Positions 9,484-18,177 of a stretch of DNA of 64,000 nt are shown in pieces. The notes beneath the pieces are model-generated. The model saw only the letters and a list, made by a program, of their open reading frames with translations, did no database searches and was not told the origin of the DNA. Both the position numbers and the translations under genes were made by a program. Source of the DNA: Bacillus glycinifermentans (lineage in GTDB: Bacteria; Bacillota; Bacilli; Bacillales; Bacillaceae). The stretch's first letter is position 1. Every line of letters starts with the position of its first letter. Location: positions 52,457 to 116,456 of the forward strand of contig NZ_LECW02000067.1 of the NCBI RefSeq assembly GCF_001042475.2, written 5' to 3'.

Positions 9484-10563
9484 ATGACCTTTCAGGAATG
9501 GAAAGTCAATCTTGCGGAATGGCTTCTGCTGAAGGTGAAATATCCATCAGAATTCTTGATGGGAACACCTGGTTTAAAAAGGTTTGACCAATATAACGGG
9601 AAGAAAAAGATCATTTTGACGCTAATTCCTTCCCACGATAATTTGGGGGATCACGCGATTGCCCTGGCAAGCAGAACATTTATAGAAAATGAGTTTCCCG
9701 GTTTTGAAGTGATCGAGATCGGCATCAATGATATTTACAAACACGCAAAAGCGCTGCGGCGCGTCCGCCACCCAGAGGATATGGTGTTTATCATCGGCGG
9801 CGGCAATATGGGCGATTTATACAGAAATGAAGAATGGACGAGACGCTTTATCATCAAGACGTTTAAGCAGTATAAAATCGTGCAGCTTCCGGCCACTGCC
9901 CATTTTTCGAAGACGCCTTACGGACAAAAGGAATTAAAAAGGGCGAAAAAAATCTACAATGCCCATCCCCGCCTGTTGCTGATGGCGCGCGATGAGACAA
10001 CCTATCAATTGATGAAACGGCATTTTGCGGATAAAACGATTTTGAAACAGCCGGACATGGTGCTGTATTTAAAGAAAGAGAAGCAGGGGGAAAGAGACGG
10101 CATTTTGGTGTGCTTGAGGGATGATAAAGAAAGCTTTCTAAAAAAAGAAGAGCGAAAAGCGCTGTTGAAAGCAGTCACTGACGAATACGGAGAGGTCAGA
10201 ACGTTTACGACGACGATCGGCAAGAGAGTGAGCAGCGTCTCGCGCGAGATGGAGCTGAACAAGCTCTGGGATCGATTGAGAGGCGCTGAAGTTGTGGTGA
10301 CGGACAGGCTGCACGGCATGATCTTTTGCGCGATTACCGGAACGCCGTGCGTCGTGATCCGCTCCTTTGACCATAAGGTGCTTGAAGGGTTCAACTGGCT
10401 GAAAGACATCCCGTCGATGAAGCTTGTCGAAAAGCCCGGAACGGCAGAGGTGCTCGGTGCGATCAAGGAATTGATCAAAAGCGATGCATCACACGAAAAC
10501 GCTCCGACAAGGGATCATTATTTCACCGATCTGAAGCGGAAGATATTAGGTGATGCCCTATGA
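9484..10563 (+). CDS. epsI: EpsI, polysaccharide pyruvyl transferase
   Basis: 359-residue protein of the pyruvyl-transferase family (CsaB/WcaK type), which adds pyruvate ketals from PEP to sugars. Visible family features are LIPSHDNLGDHAIALAS near the N-terminus, FIIGGGNMGDLY (about residues 101-112) and DRLHGMIFC near residue 275 with the conserved RxHG signature. It is a paralogue of EpsO at the operon end. It starts after GGCGGTGAGGAC and overlaps epsJ by four bases (ATGA). Pyruvylation would add negative charge to the matrix polymer. Confidence 0.88.
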   Translation: MTFQEWKVNLAEWLLLKVKYPSEFLMGTPGLKRFDQYNGKKKIILTLIPSHDNLGDHAIALASRTFIENEFPGFEVIEIGINDIYKHAKALRRVRHPEDMVFIIGGGNMGDLYRNEEWTRRFIIKTFKQYKIVQLPATAHFSKTPYGQKELKRAKKIYNAHPRLLLMARDETTYQLMKRHFADKTILKQPDMVLYLKKEKQGERDGILVCLRDDKESFLKKEERKALLKAVTDEYGEVRTFTTTIGKRVSSVSREMELNKLWDRLRGAEVVVTDRLHGMIFCAITGTPCVVIRSFDHKVLEGFNWLKDIPSMKLVEKPGTAEVLGAIKELIKSDASHENAPTRDHYFTDLKRKILGDAL

Positions 10564-11579
10564 AGCCGTTCGTCAGCATCATCGTTCCGATGTACAATGT
10601 CGAAGCTTATATTGAAGAATGCGTCAATTCTTTGCTCAAGCAGACGTTGAGAAATATCGAAATCATTCTCGTTGATGACGGGTCACCCGACAGATCTGGA
10701 GACATCGCAAGGCGGTATTGCGATCAGGATGCAAGAGTCAAAGTGATCCATAAAAAGAACGGCGGGCTGAGCTCCGCCAGAAATGCGGGGCTCCATGCAG
10801 CGACAGGGGAGTATGTCGGCTTTGTCGACGGAGACGACTTTGTGTCGCCGGCGATGTTTGAAAATATGTACGCCGCTGCGAAGGAGGACGATCTTGATAT
10901 CGTCATGTGCGGCTATCATAGGCATTCTGATAAAGGAAACGAGTATGTTCCGCCGACTTTGCCGGCCGGACGCCTGCTGCTGGGCTGGGATATTAAGCAT
11001 GAGCTGAGAAGGGCGCACGAAACCCGGTTCATCTGGTATGTATGGCGGAATTTGTACAGACGCGACCTGCTGAAGCATAACGAGCTCTATTTTTATGAAG
11101 ATATTCGTTTTGCGGAAGATTCGCCGTTTAACCTGTACGCTTTTTACGCCGCAAAGCGCGTAAAAGCGGTCGATGAAGGCTATTACATGTACAGGTGTAA
11201 TCCGGAGAGCCTGACAGAGCTTCCTTTTAAGCCGTACATGGATGACAGCCTGATCAGGCAATATCGTGCAAAAAAGAGATTTTACGAGACATTCCAGATG
11301 TTTGAGGAATGTGCGGAGGATCTGCAGACGTACATGTGCAAACACCAGATTCCGATGCTTCTGGCCAATGCGTGCGCCGAACGGAAGCCTTCAAAACAGG
11401 TACGGCGGCATATTAAGGATATTTTGTCCTACCGGATGGTGCAGTCATCGGTGGAAAAAACGTCATTGCGCAATAAAAAGCTATTGCTCGGACAGCGGAT
11501 TGTTTTACTGTTATGCAAATTGCATGTTCCGATCCTGCTCGAATTGTTTTTTAAACGAAATCTGCCCAGTAAGGGATGA
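10560..11579 (+). CDS. epsJ: EpsJ, family 2 glycosyltransferase
   Basis: 339-residue GT-A glycosyltransferase. It shows VSIIVPMYN, DDGSPDRSGD (about residues 39-48) and DGDDF (about 94-98), which are the nucleotide-sugar and metal-binding motifs. A C-terminal hydrophobic helix pair (about 305-330) suggests membrane association. ATGA overlaps with epsI and epsK at both ends show coupled translation. It belongs to the repeat-unit assembly set; the donor is unknown. Confidence 0.88.
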   Translation: MKPFVSIIVPMYNVEAYIEECVNSLLKQTLRNIEIILVDDGSPDRSGDIARRYCDQDARVKVIHKKNGGLSSARNAGLHAATGEYVGFVDGDDFVSPAMFENMYAAAKEDDLDIVMCGYHRHSDKGNEYVPPTLPAGRLLLGWDIKHELRRAHETRFIWYVWRNLYRRDLLKHNELYFYEDIRFAEDSPFNLYAFYAAKRVKAVDEGYYMYRCNPESLTELPFKPYMDDSLIRQYRAKKRFYETFQMFEECAEDLQTYMCKHQIPMLLANACAERKPSKQVRRHIKDILSYRMVQSSVEKTSLRNKKLLLGQRIVLLLCKLHVPILLELFFKRNLPSKG

Positions 11580-13132
11580 GCCTTTTGAATAAGACATTTT
11601 TGCTGAATCTGGGCGCCAATGTGGCGTCCTTTTTGCTATCCGTGCTGTTTTCGATGTGGCTGACTCCGTTTGTCATCAAAACGCTCGGAGTTGAAGCGTT
11701 CGGCTTCGTTCATTTAACGCAAAACATGATCAATTATTTTTCGATAATTACGGTCGCCTTGAGCGCGGTCGTCGTCAGATTTTTTTCCGTCTCCGCCCAC
11801 AGGGGGGCGCTCGATGAGGCAAGGGGCTATATGAATACGTATATGATTTCGTCTTTTGCCCTCTCGCTCGTTTTGCTCTTGCCGCTTGGCGGAACGATCT
11901 ATTTTGTCGACCGGATCATCCGCGTCCCTGCGGGTCTCTTGAGCGATGTGCAAATCGCGCTGTTCATCGGCGGTCTGCTTTTTCTGCTGACATTTTTTAT
12001 GTCAGGGTTTGCGGCAGGTCCATTTTTCGCCAATAAAATCTATATCACGAGCACGATCCAGGCGGTGCAAATGCTGATTCGCGTGCTGTCGGTCTTCTGT
12101 ATTTTTTCATTGTTTGCGCCGAAGATTTGGCACATTCAGCTCGCCGCTTTTATCGCCACCGTGTCGGCGTGCATGCTGTCGCTCGTTTTCTTTAAAAAAC
12201 TGATTCCCTGGTATTCGTTTCGAATCAAGGATATGTCGCTCAAAAAATGCAGGAAGCTGCTGCAGTCCGGGGGATGGAGCTCGGTCAGCCAGGTCGGCGT
12301 GCTGCTGTTTCTGCAAATCGATTTAATGGTGGCCAACCTTATGCTTGGGGTCAGCGAATCGGGAATGTACGCGGCGATCATTCAGTTCCCGCTTTTATTG
12401 AGGACGCTGTCCTCAACGCTTGCAGCCGTATTTTCTCCGACGATTACGCTCTATTATTCAAAAGGGGACAAAGAAGGGCTTGTCCGCTATGCCAACCGGG
12501 CCGTCAGGTTCAACGGATTGATCCTTGCGCTGCCTGCAGCATTGCTCGGCGGACTGGCCGGCCCGTTTTTGACGATTTGGCTCGGACCTTCTTTCGAGCA
12601 TTTGAAATGGCTTTTATTGATACATGCCGGATATTTGGTCGTTTCTTTAAGCCCTGCGCCGCTGTTTTACATTTTTACAGCTTACAACAAGCTGAGAACG
12701 CCGGCGCTGACGACGGTTGCCTTCGGCGCCGTCAACTTGATCCTCGCCGTCGTGCTGAGCGGTCCGGCGGGACTCGGCCTTTACGGAATCGCGCTTTCCG
12801 GAGCTGTTGCCTTAATGCTGAAAAACGTCGTCTTCACCCCGATGTACGCCTCAAAGATCACGGGTGAACGAAAACGGGTCTTTTATAAAGGCGTGTATGC
12901 CCCGCTTGCCGGCGCTTCATTCGCATTGGGCGTCTGCTTCGCAATCCAGTTCTTTTTTGCGGTCGACGGCCTGCCGTCTCTTATTATGACGGCGCTGGCA
13001 GCGTCTGGTGCGTACGTATTGTTTGCGTATTTTGTGTTATGTACAAAAGAAGAACGGCTTTCAGTCCTCAGCTGGCTGGAAAAGTTTCGGACTTCTGCGT
13101 TGCTCCCTTTTCAGAAGGGATTTTTCAAATAG
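11576..13132 (+). CDS. epsK: EpsK, Wzx-type polysaccharide flippase
   Basis: 518-residue integral membrane protein of the MOP/MATE superfamily with about 12-14 hydrophobic helices. The N-terminal region ([19 protein letters not shown]) is typical of polysaccharide exporters. It should flip the lipid-linked repeat unit across the membrane before EpsG polymerises it. The start overlaps the epsJ stop (ATGA). A TTG nine bases further in is an alternative start. It is slightly longer than the roughly 505 residues I recall for B. subtilis. Confidence 0.88.
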   Translation: MSLLNKTFLLNLGANVASFLLSVLFSMWLTPFVIKTLGVEAFGFVHLTQNMINYFSIITVALSAVVVRFFSVSAHRGALDEARGYMNTYMISSFALSLVLLLPLGGTIYFVDRIIRVPAGLLSDVQIALFIGGLLFLLTFFMSGFAAGPFFANKIYITSTIQAVQMLIRVLSVFCIFSLFAPKIWHIQLAAFIATVSACMLSLVFFKKLIPWYSFRIKDMSLKKCRKLLQSGGWSSVSQVGVLLFLQIDLMVANLMLGVSESGMYAAIIQFPLLLRTLSSTLAAVFSPTITLYYSKGDKEGLVRYANRAVRFNGLILALPAALLGGLAGPFLTIWLGPSFEHLKWLLLIHAGYLVVSLSPAPLFYIFTAYNKLRTPALTTVAFGAVNLILAVVLSGPAGLGLYGIALSGAVALMLKNVVFTPMYASKITGERKRVFYKGVYAPLAGASFALGVCFAIQFFFAVDGLPSLIMTALAASGAYVLFAYFVLCTKEERLSVLSWLEKFRTSALLPFQKGFFK

Positions 13133-13152
13133 GAGAAAGGGGTGCGGTATTC

Positions 13153-13755
13153 GTGAAAGCTAAACGGTTTTTTGATCTTGTGTCAGCGATTGTTTTGCTC
13201 CTTGTTCTCGGTCCGGCCATGCTGCTTGTGGCTTGCATCATCAGGTGGAAAATCGGCTCGCCCGTTTTGTTCCGCCAGACGCGTCCGGGGCTGAACGGCA
13301 AGCCTTTCACATTGTATAAGTTTCGAACGATGACAGATGAAAGGGATGAAGCAGGGAACCTGCTCAGCGACGAAAAACGGCTGACAAAGACGGGAAAGCT
13401 GATCAGAAAAACGAGCCTTGATGAACTGCCGCAGCTGATCAACGTCATCAAAGGCGACCTCAGCCTCGTCGGCCCGCGGCCGCTGTTGATGGAATATGTC
13501 CCCTTATATACAAAGCGGCAGTGGAGGCGGCACGAAGTCAGACCCGGCATTACAGGCTGGGCGCAAATCAACGGCAGAAATAAAGTGACATGGGAAGAAA
13601 AGTTTGAACTCGATGTCTGGTATGTCGATCACAGGTCTTTCTTTCTCGACCTGAAAATCATTATGTTGACGATCGGCAAGGTGCTGAAGTCAGAGGGCGT
13701 CAGCCAGGACCATCATGTCACCGCCGAAAAATTCACGGGGAGAAGGAATGCCTGA
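13153..13755 (+). CDS. epsL: EpsL, undecaprenyl-phosphate sugar phosphotransferase
   Basis: 200-residue initiating sugar transferase of the bacterial sugar transferase (PglC-like) family. One N-terminal membrane helix (about residues 10-32) is followed by the catalytic core: [25 protein letters not shown] and the [20 protein letters not shown] region with its essential Asp-Glu pair. It charges undecaprenyl phosphate with the first sugar phosphate of the repeat. The GTG at 13153 follows AAAGGGGTG and gives the normal family length. It ends TGATG into epsM. Confidence 0.9.
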   Translation: MKAKRFFDLVSAIVLLLVLGPAMLLVACIIRWKIGSPVLFRQTRPGLNGKPFTLYKFRTMTDERDEAGNLLSDEKRLTKTGKLIRKTSLDELPQLINVIKGDLSLVGPRPLLMEYVPLYTKRQWRRHEVRPGITGWAQINGRNKVTWEEKFELDVWYVDHRSFFLDLKIIMLTIGKVLKSEGVSQDHHVTAEKFTGRRNA

Positions 13756-14381
13756 TGCAAAACGTGGTAATCATCGGCGCAGGGGGCCACGGCAAGGTCA
13801 TCCGGGAGATCGTCGAAGAGCTGCCGGATACAGTGCTGGCCGGAATTCTTGATGACCGGTTTCAGGAGCTTCAGCTAGAAAACGGCCTTTATAAAGGACC
13901 TTCCCATGCGGCGAAAGAGCTGATCCAGGAGCTTTCGGATGCGAAGTTTATGCTTGGGGTCGGAAGCAACGAAACGAGGGAAAAGCTGTTTCAAAGCCTC
14001 GGCCTCCCGCTTGAACGGTATGCGGTGCTTATTCATCCGTCCGCCGTTATCAGCAAATCGGCGCAGCTTCAAAACGGGACGGTCGTCATGGCGGCGAGCG
14101 TCATTCAGGCTGATGTCTTTATCGGTGCCCACAGCATCGTCAACACCGGTGCGATCGTTGAACACGACAATGTGATCGGTGACTATGTCCATCTGTCGCC
14201 GGGAACGATTTTGACCGGAAGCGTGACCGTTAAAGACGGAGCGCATGTCGGCGCAGGAACCGTTGTCATTCCCGGAAAGACGATCGGAGAGAGAAGCGTG
14301 ACCGGCGCGGGAGCGGTGGTGACCGGCGATATTCCGGACGATTCGACCGCCGTCGGAACACCGGCGCGAACGATTAAATAA
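13755..14381 (+). CDS. epsM: EpsM, left-handed beta-helix sugar O/N-acetyltransferase
   Basis: 208-residue PglD-like acetyltransferase. It has an N-terminal Rossmann-like part (VVIIGAGGHGKVIREI) and C-terminal hexapeptide repeats from about residue 95 onward (repeated [LIV]-G-x4 turns), ending GTPAR. It probably acetylates the UDP-amino sugar made by EpsC and EpsN, giving a bacillosamine-type precursor. Start and upstream stop overlap by one base (TGATG). The catalytic His is likely within VEHDNVIGDYVHL. Confidence 0.88.
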   Translation: MQNVVIIGAGGHGKVIREIVEELPDTVLAGILDDRFQELQLENGLYKGPSHAAKELIQELSDAKFMLGVGSNETREKLFQSLGLPLERYAVLIHPSAVISKSAQLQNGTVVMAASVIQADVFIGAHSIVNTGAIVEHDNVIGDYVHLSPGTILTGSVTVKDGAHVGAGTVVIPGKTIGERSVTGAGAVVTGDIPDDSTAVGTPARTIK

Positions 14382-14403
14382 CTGCGTAAAAAGGGTGAAA
14401 ACA

Positions 14404-15549
14404 ATGGATCAGAAAAAGCGAATTTATTTATCGCCTCCGCACATGAGCGGTGAAGAGGAACGCTATGTAGCAGAGGCTTTTCGGACAAACTGGATCGCGC
14501 CTCTCGGTCCGCTCGTCGATGCGTTTGAAGAAAAGCTGGCATCATATGCCGGAACGGCCGGAGCGGCAGCCGTCAGCTCGGGGACGGCTGCGATTCATCT
14601 CGCACTCAAATTATTGGGGGCCGAAAAAGGCGACAAAGTATTTTGTTCTACCTTTACGTTTGTCGCCAGTGCCAATCCTGTACTGTATGAGCAGGCCGAA
14701 CCTGTGTTTATCGATTCTGAACCGGATACGTGGAACATGTCTCCCGAAGCGCTCGAACGGGCGCTGGACGAAGCGGAGCGCGAAAGGAGCCTTCCAAAGG
14801 CCGTCATCGTTGTCAATTTATACGGGCAAAGTGCCAAAATGGACGAGATCATCTCGATCTGCGACAAATATGCCGTGCCGGTCATCGAAGATGCAGCCGA
14901 ATCGCTCGGATCAGAATATAAAGGCAGAAAAAGCGGAACATTCGGCCGGTTTGGCATCTATTCGTTCAACGGGAATAAAATCATCACGACCTCCGGCGGG
15001 GGAATGCTTGTCAGCGATGATGAGGAAGCCTTGCAAAGAGCGCGGTTTTTGGCGACCCAGGCGAGAGAGCCTGCCGTTCATTACCAGCATGAGAAAGCCG
15101 GCTTCAATTACCGGATGAGCAATGTGCTGGCCGGAATCGGCATCGCCCAGCTCGGCGTTTTGGACGACAGGGTAAAAGCGCGGCGCGCTGTTTTTAAACG
15201 GTATCAGGAGGCGCTCTCTGACATCGCCGGCATCGACTTCATGCCTGAAATCGGCATGTCAAACAGATGGCTGACGACCTTGACGTTTGATGCAGAAAAG
15301 ATCAAAACGTCACCGGCGGACATCATCGAACAGCTTGCACGCGAAAATATTGAAGCGCGTCCGTTATGGAAGCCGCTTCACAGGCAGCCGCTTTTTAAAG
15401 GCGCCGCCTTTTATGCGCATGATGAAACCCGCCCGGTTGCCGACGACCTTTTCGAACGGGGGCTCTGCCTGCCGTCAGGCTCAAGCTTGACGATCGAAGA
15501 ACAAGACCGGATCATTCAGGTGCTCTGTGACCGGATCACATATAAATGA
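14404..15549 (+). CDS. epsN: EpsN, PLP-dependent sugar aminotransferase
   Basis: 381-residue DegT/DnrJ/EryC1 aminotransferase. It shows VSSGTAAIHLALKLLG for PLP phosphate binding, EDAAESLGSEY for ring contact, and SFNGNKIITTSGGGM with the Schiff-base lysine at about residue 187. With EpsC and EpsM it completes an UDP-diacetamido-trideoxy sugar route like PglF-PglE-PglD. The ATG at 14404 is preceded by AAGGGTG; the GTG nine bases earlier lies inside that site and is rejected. Confidence 0.9.
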   Translation: MDQKKRIYLSPPHMSGEEERYVAEAFRTNWIAPLGPLVDAFEEKLASYAGTAGAAAVSSGTAAIHLALKLLGAEKGDKVFCSTFTFVASANPVLYEQAEPVFIDSEPDTWNMSPEALERALDEAERERSLPKAVIVVNLYGQSAKMDEIISICDKYAVPVIEDAAESLGSEYKGRKSGTFGRFGIYSFNGNKIITTSGGGMLVSDDEEALQRARFLATQAREPAVHYQHEKAGFNYRMSNVLAGIGIAQLGVLDDRVKARRAVFKRYQEALSDIAGIDFMPEIGMSNRWLTTLTFDAEKIKTSPADIIEQLARENIEARPLWKPLHRQPLFKGAAFYAHDETRPVADDLFERGLCLPSGSSLTIEEQDRIIQVLCDRITYK

Positions 15550-15560
15550 GGTGTAATACA

Positions 15561-16526
15561 ATGACTACAATCTATTCCATGGACAGCTTGAAGGAAAAGC
15601 TGGCGGAATTGCTGGATGTCATTCCAAAGCATTCGTCAGTCGTTTACTTGGATTATCCCCTCTACGGGAATGTAGGCGATTTATTGATTATGAAAGGAAC
15701 GGAAGCCTTTTTTAAAGCATACGGCATTCGCGTCCGCGAAAGGTGGAATGCGGAAAACTTTAATCCGGGCCGGAAAATTCCCCAAGAAGCGATTATCGTC
15801 TGCCAGGGAGGCGGCAATTTCGGAGATTTATACCCTCATTTTCAACAGTTCAGGGAGCGTGTCATCGAGCATTATCCGAACAATCGGATTGTGATCCTCC
15901 CGCAGTCGATTTACTATGAAAATGAACAAAACATCAGGCGGACAAGAGATATATTGACGGCACACCCGGATCTTCACCTTTATACGAGGGAAAAAGCGTC
16001 ATTTCAATTTGCAAACAAACATTTTGAAGGGCTCAACAACATCAGGATGATGCCTGACATGGCCCATCAGCTCTGGCCGATTGAGCCGCCGGAGAAGCCG
16101 TCGGAATCCGTGCTGCGCTTAATCAGAACGGATAAAGAAGCAAACGGAAGCCTGCAAAAAGCGCAGGAGCCTGATACATACGACTGGCCTGTGATTTTGT
16201 CAGACCGCGACAAACGCGGCATCAGGCGGCTGCAAACGTTGAACGCCCTCAATAAAAAAGCGGGGAATCCGCTGCCGATCGCTCATTATTGGGAGCGTTA
16301 TTCAGACATGCTCGTCAACAAATCGATCCGATTTTTCAGCTGCTACGAATCAGTCGTCACCTCAAGGCTTCACGGGCACATTTTATCGTGTCTGCTTCAA
16401 AAGGAAAACATCGTAATCGACAATTCCTACGGGAAAAATGCAAACTATTACAACACATGGATGAAAGATATTCCGGATACGAAGCTCATCCAGGAAAAAA
16501 CAGAAGAGCCGCCTGTTCTCGTGTAA
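15561..16526 (+). CDS. epsO: EpsO, polysaccharide pyruvyl transferase
   Basis: 321-residue pyruvyl transferase, last gene of the operon. Motifs match EpsI: DYPLYGNVGDLLIMKG (about residues 31-46), IVCQGGGNFGDLYPH and SRLHGHILSCLLQ near residue 270. B. subtilis EpsO is reported to pyruvylate the matrix polysaccharide. The ATG at 15561 follows GAGGTG by seven bases; the longer ORF would overlap epsN with no site. Its stop codon lies within the terminator hairpin at 16507-16542. Confidence 0.88.
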   Translation: MTTIYSMDSLKEKLAELLDVIPKHSSVVYLDYPLYGNVGDLLIMKGTEAFFKAYGIRVRERWNAENFNPGRKIPQEAIIVCQGGGNFGDLYPHFQQFRERVIEHYPNNRIVILPQSIYYENEQNIRRTRDILTAHPDLHLYTREKASFQFANKHFEGLNNIRMMPDMAHQLWPIEPPEKPSESVLRLIRTDKEANGSLQKAQEPDTYDWPVILSDRDKRGIRRLQTLNALNKKAGNPLPIAHYWERYSDMLVNKSIRFFSCYESVVTSRLHGHILSCLLQKENIVIDNSYGKNANYYNTWMKDIPDTKLIQEKTEEPPVLV

Positions 16527-16542
16527 CAGACGGCTTTTTTCT
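16507..16542 (+). terminator. eps operon terminator
   Basis: Arms AGCCGCCTGTT (16507-16517) and AACAGACGGCT (16525-16535, one bulged base) are followed by TTTTTT. The epsO stop codon sits in the 3' arm. Confidence 0.85.
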
Positions 16543-16547
16543 TTCCC

Positions 16548-16760
16548 TTATTCTCCGCGTTTTACTTTGTTGTAAGCCTCATCCAAATGCTGAATCCGTT
16601 TTAGGACGACTGCGTTCTTTGTCAGCTGGTCCTGCACAAGCGTCGAAACGACGGAACGGTAATAGCTGTTCATGGCATGGATCTTATCCTCGTCTGGATT
16701 CATTTCAATATGGGATTTAAAATTTTCTATGAAATAAGGCACTGAAAATAGTTCTGTCAT
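16548..16760 (-). CDS. yvfG: YvfG, small conserved protein
   Basis: 70-residue, highly charged helical protein (MTELFSVPYFIENFKSHIEM at the N-terminus), recognised as B. subtilis YvfG, which lies between epsO and sigL there too. Function is unknown. The ATG at 16760 is preferred to a start 12 bases upstream because AGGAGT lies nine bases before it. It is convergent with eps and divergent from sigL. Confidence 0.85.
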   Translation of the reverse strand: MTELFSVPYFIENFKSHIEMNPDEDKIHAMNSYYRSVVSTLVQDQLTKNAVVLKRIQHLDEAYNKVKRGE

Positions 16761-16832
16761 TACGGTAAACACTCCTTTTTATGTCTATACGGTAAAGATT
16801 CGATCGTGTAAACTAATAATGGGAGGGGAGAA

Positions 16833-18146
16833 ATGATGAAATTGCATGTGCAGCAGCAGCAAACGGTGAAACTTCACTTGACCCAGGGGCTTACACAAGC
16901 AATTACCATGCTTCAGTATACCTCGGCCGAACTCAACAGCAAGATAGATGAGCTCTCAATGGAAAACCCTCTTATCGAACGGAAGGACTCCGACGTTCCC
17001 CGATCATTTTACCATAAAACAAAGCAGCATTTGCAGCGGGAGCAGACGATTGTTCCGGAGGCGGCGTATCACCGCGAGACGCTAAAAAGCGCCCTGAAAC
17101 GGCAGGCGCTTGACCTGCATTTGTCAAACCGGGAAAAGCGGATCTTCGCCTACTTGGTTGAATCGCTTGATTCAAACGGCTATGTGACGGAAAAGCTGTC
17201 GTTTATCGCGTCCGAGCTGTCCGTACCAGCCGGGGAGCCAGAAGCGGTTCTGGCCAAACTTCAGTCTCTTGAGCCTGCAGGCGTCGGTGCGCGTTCTCTT
17301 CAGGAATGCATTCTCATCCAGCTAAGGCGGCTGCCGAAAGATACAGGTCAGGCTGAAACCGTCATTTCAAGCTATTTTGAGCTTTTCGCAAAAAAAGCGT
17401 GGAAGGAGCTTTCTGTTAAAACAGGCCTGTCTCTGGCTGAACTTCAGAATATTCAAGATATTGTCGCCAACCTGTCGCCAAGGCCGGGGCTTGCGTATGA
17501 TGCTGATGAACGGGACGTCTATATCGAGCCCGATGTCGTCGTCTCAGCCGAGAACGGAAAATTGACGCTCGAGCTCAGCAGCCGCTCGTTTCCGGATATC
17601 CAGCTCAATTCGTTTTACGAAACGTTTCTCGAAAGGCGGGCGAATGATGAAACTGCCTCGTTTTTATCCGAGAAATACAGGCAGTGGAAATGGCTTGACC
17701 AGGCGCTCAGACAGCGAAGGGAAACGATGACAAGGGTCATGAAGGAAATCATGGTTCGCCAAAAGGGGTATTTTTTTAACGGACAACATGATATTCAGCC
17801 CCTGACCTTAAAAGAGGTGGCAGATGCCCTCGGCATCCACGAATCGACGGTGAGCCGGGCGGTGAAGGGGAAAACGGTGCAAACGCCTTATGAACTGTGC
17901 GAGCTGAAGCGGTTTTTTTCGGCAAAAGTAAAGGATTCAGGCGACGGCCATACGTCAAGCCATACAGTGAAAGCACATCTGTGCCGCCTGATCGAACAGG
18001 AAAACAAAATGAAACCGCTTTCAGATCGAAAGCTGGCCGATTTATTAAAAGAAGCGCACGGCATCGTCATTTCGAGGCGAACCGTCGCAAAATATCGAGA
18101 CCAGCTCAACATTTTGCCGTCATCCGTCAGGAAACGGTACGAATAA
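16833..18146 (+). CDS. sigL: Sigma-54 (SigL) RNA polymerase factor
   Basis: 437-residue sigma-54. Region I is Gln/Leu-rich (QQQQTVKLHLTQGLTQA, residues 6-22) for activator response. The core-binding domain is in the middle, followed by a helix-turn-helix (IHESTVSRAVKGK) and the C-terminal RpoN box SRRTVAKYRD (near residue 418), which contacts the -24 promoter element. In Bacillus it serves levanase, amino-acid and acetoin catabolic operons with bEBP activators. GGAGGGGAG precedes tandem ATG codons at 16833 and 16836. A terminator shared with lutP follows. Confidence 0.94.
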   Translation: MMKLHVQQQQTVKLHLTQGLTQAITMLQYTSAELNSKIDELSMENPLIERKDSDVPRSFYHKTKQHLQREQTIVPEAAYHRETLKSALKRQALDLHLSNREKRIFAYLVESLDSNGYVTEKLSFIASELSVPAGEPEAVLAKLQSLEPAGVGARSLQECILIQLRRLPKDTGQAETVISSYFELFAKKAWKELSVKTGLSLAELQNIQDIVANLSPRPGLAYDADERDVYIEPDVVVSAENGKLTLELSSRSFPDIQLNSFYETFLERRANDETASFLSEKYRQWKWLDQALRQRRETMTRVMKEIMVRQKGYFFNGQHDIQPLTLKEVADALGIHESTVSRAVKGKTVQTPYELCELKRFFSAKVKDSGDGHTSSHTVKAHLCRLIEQENKMKPLSDRKLADLLKEAHGIVISRRTVAKYRDQLNILPSSVRKRYE

Positions 18147-18177
18147 AGGCCGACGTGCGAACCGCCGGCCTTTTTTT
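18146..18177. terminator. Bidirectional terminator between sigL and lutP
   Basis: AAGGCCG (18146-18152) pairs with CGGCCTT (18166-18172), followed by T7. Read on the minus strand, the hairpin lies directly after the lutP stop and is also followed by T residues. Confidence 0.8.

Noticed and set aside
10683..11345. 220-codon minus-strand open frame inside epsJ
   Set aside because: Fully antisense to a glycosyltransferase gene with clear catalytic motifs; no start signals.
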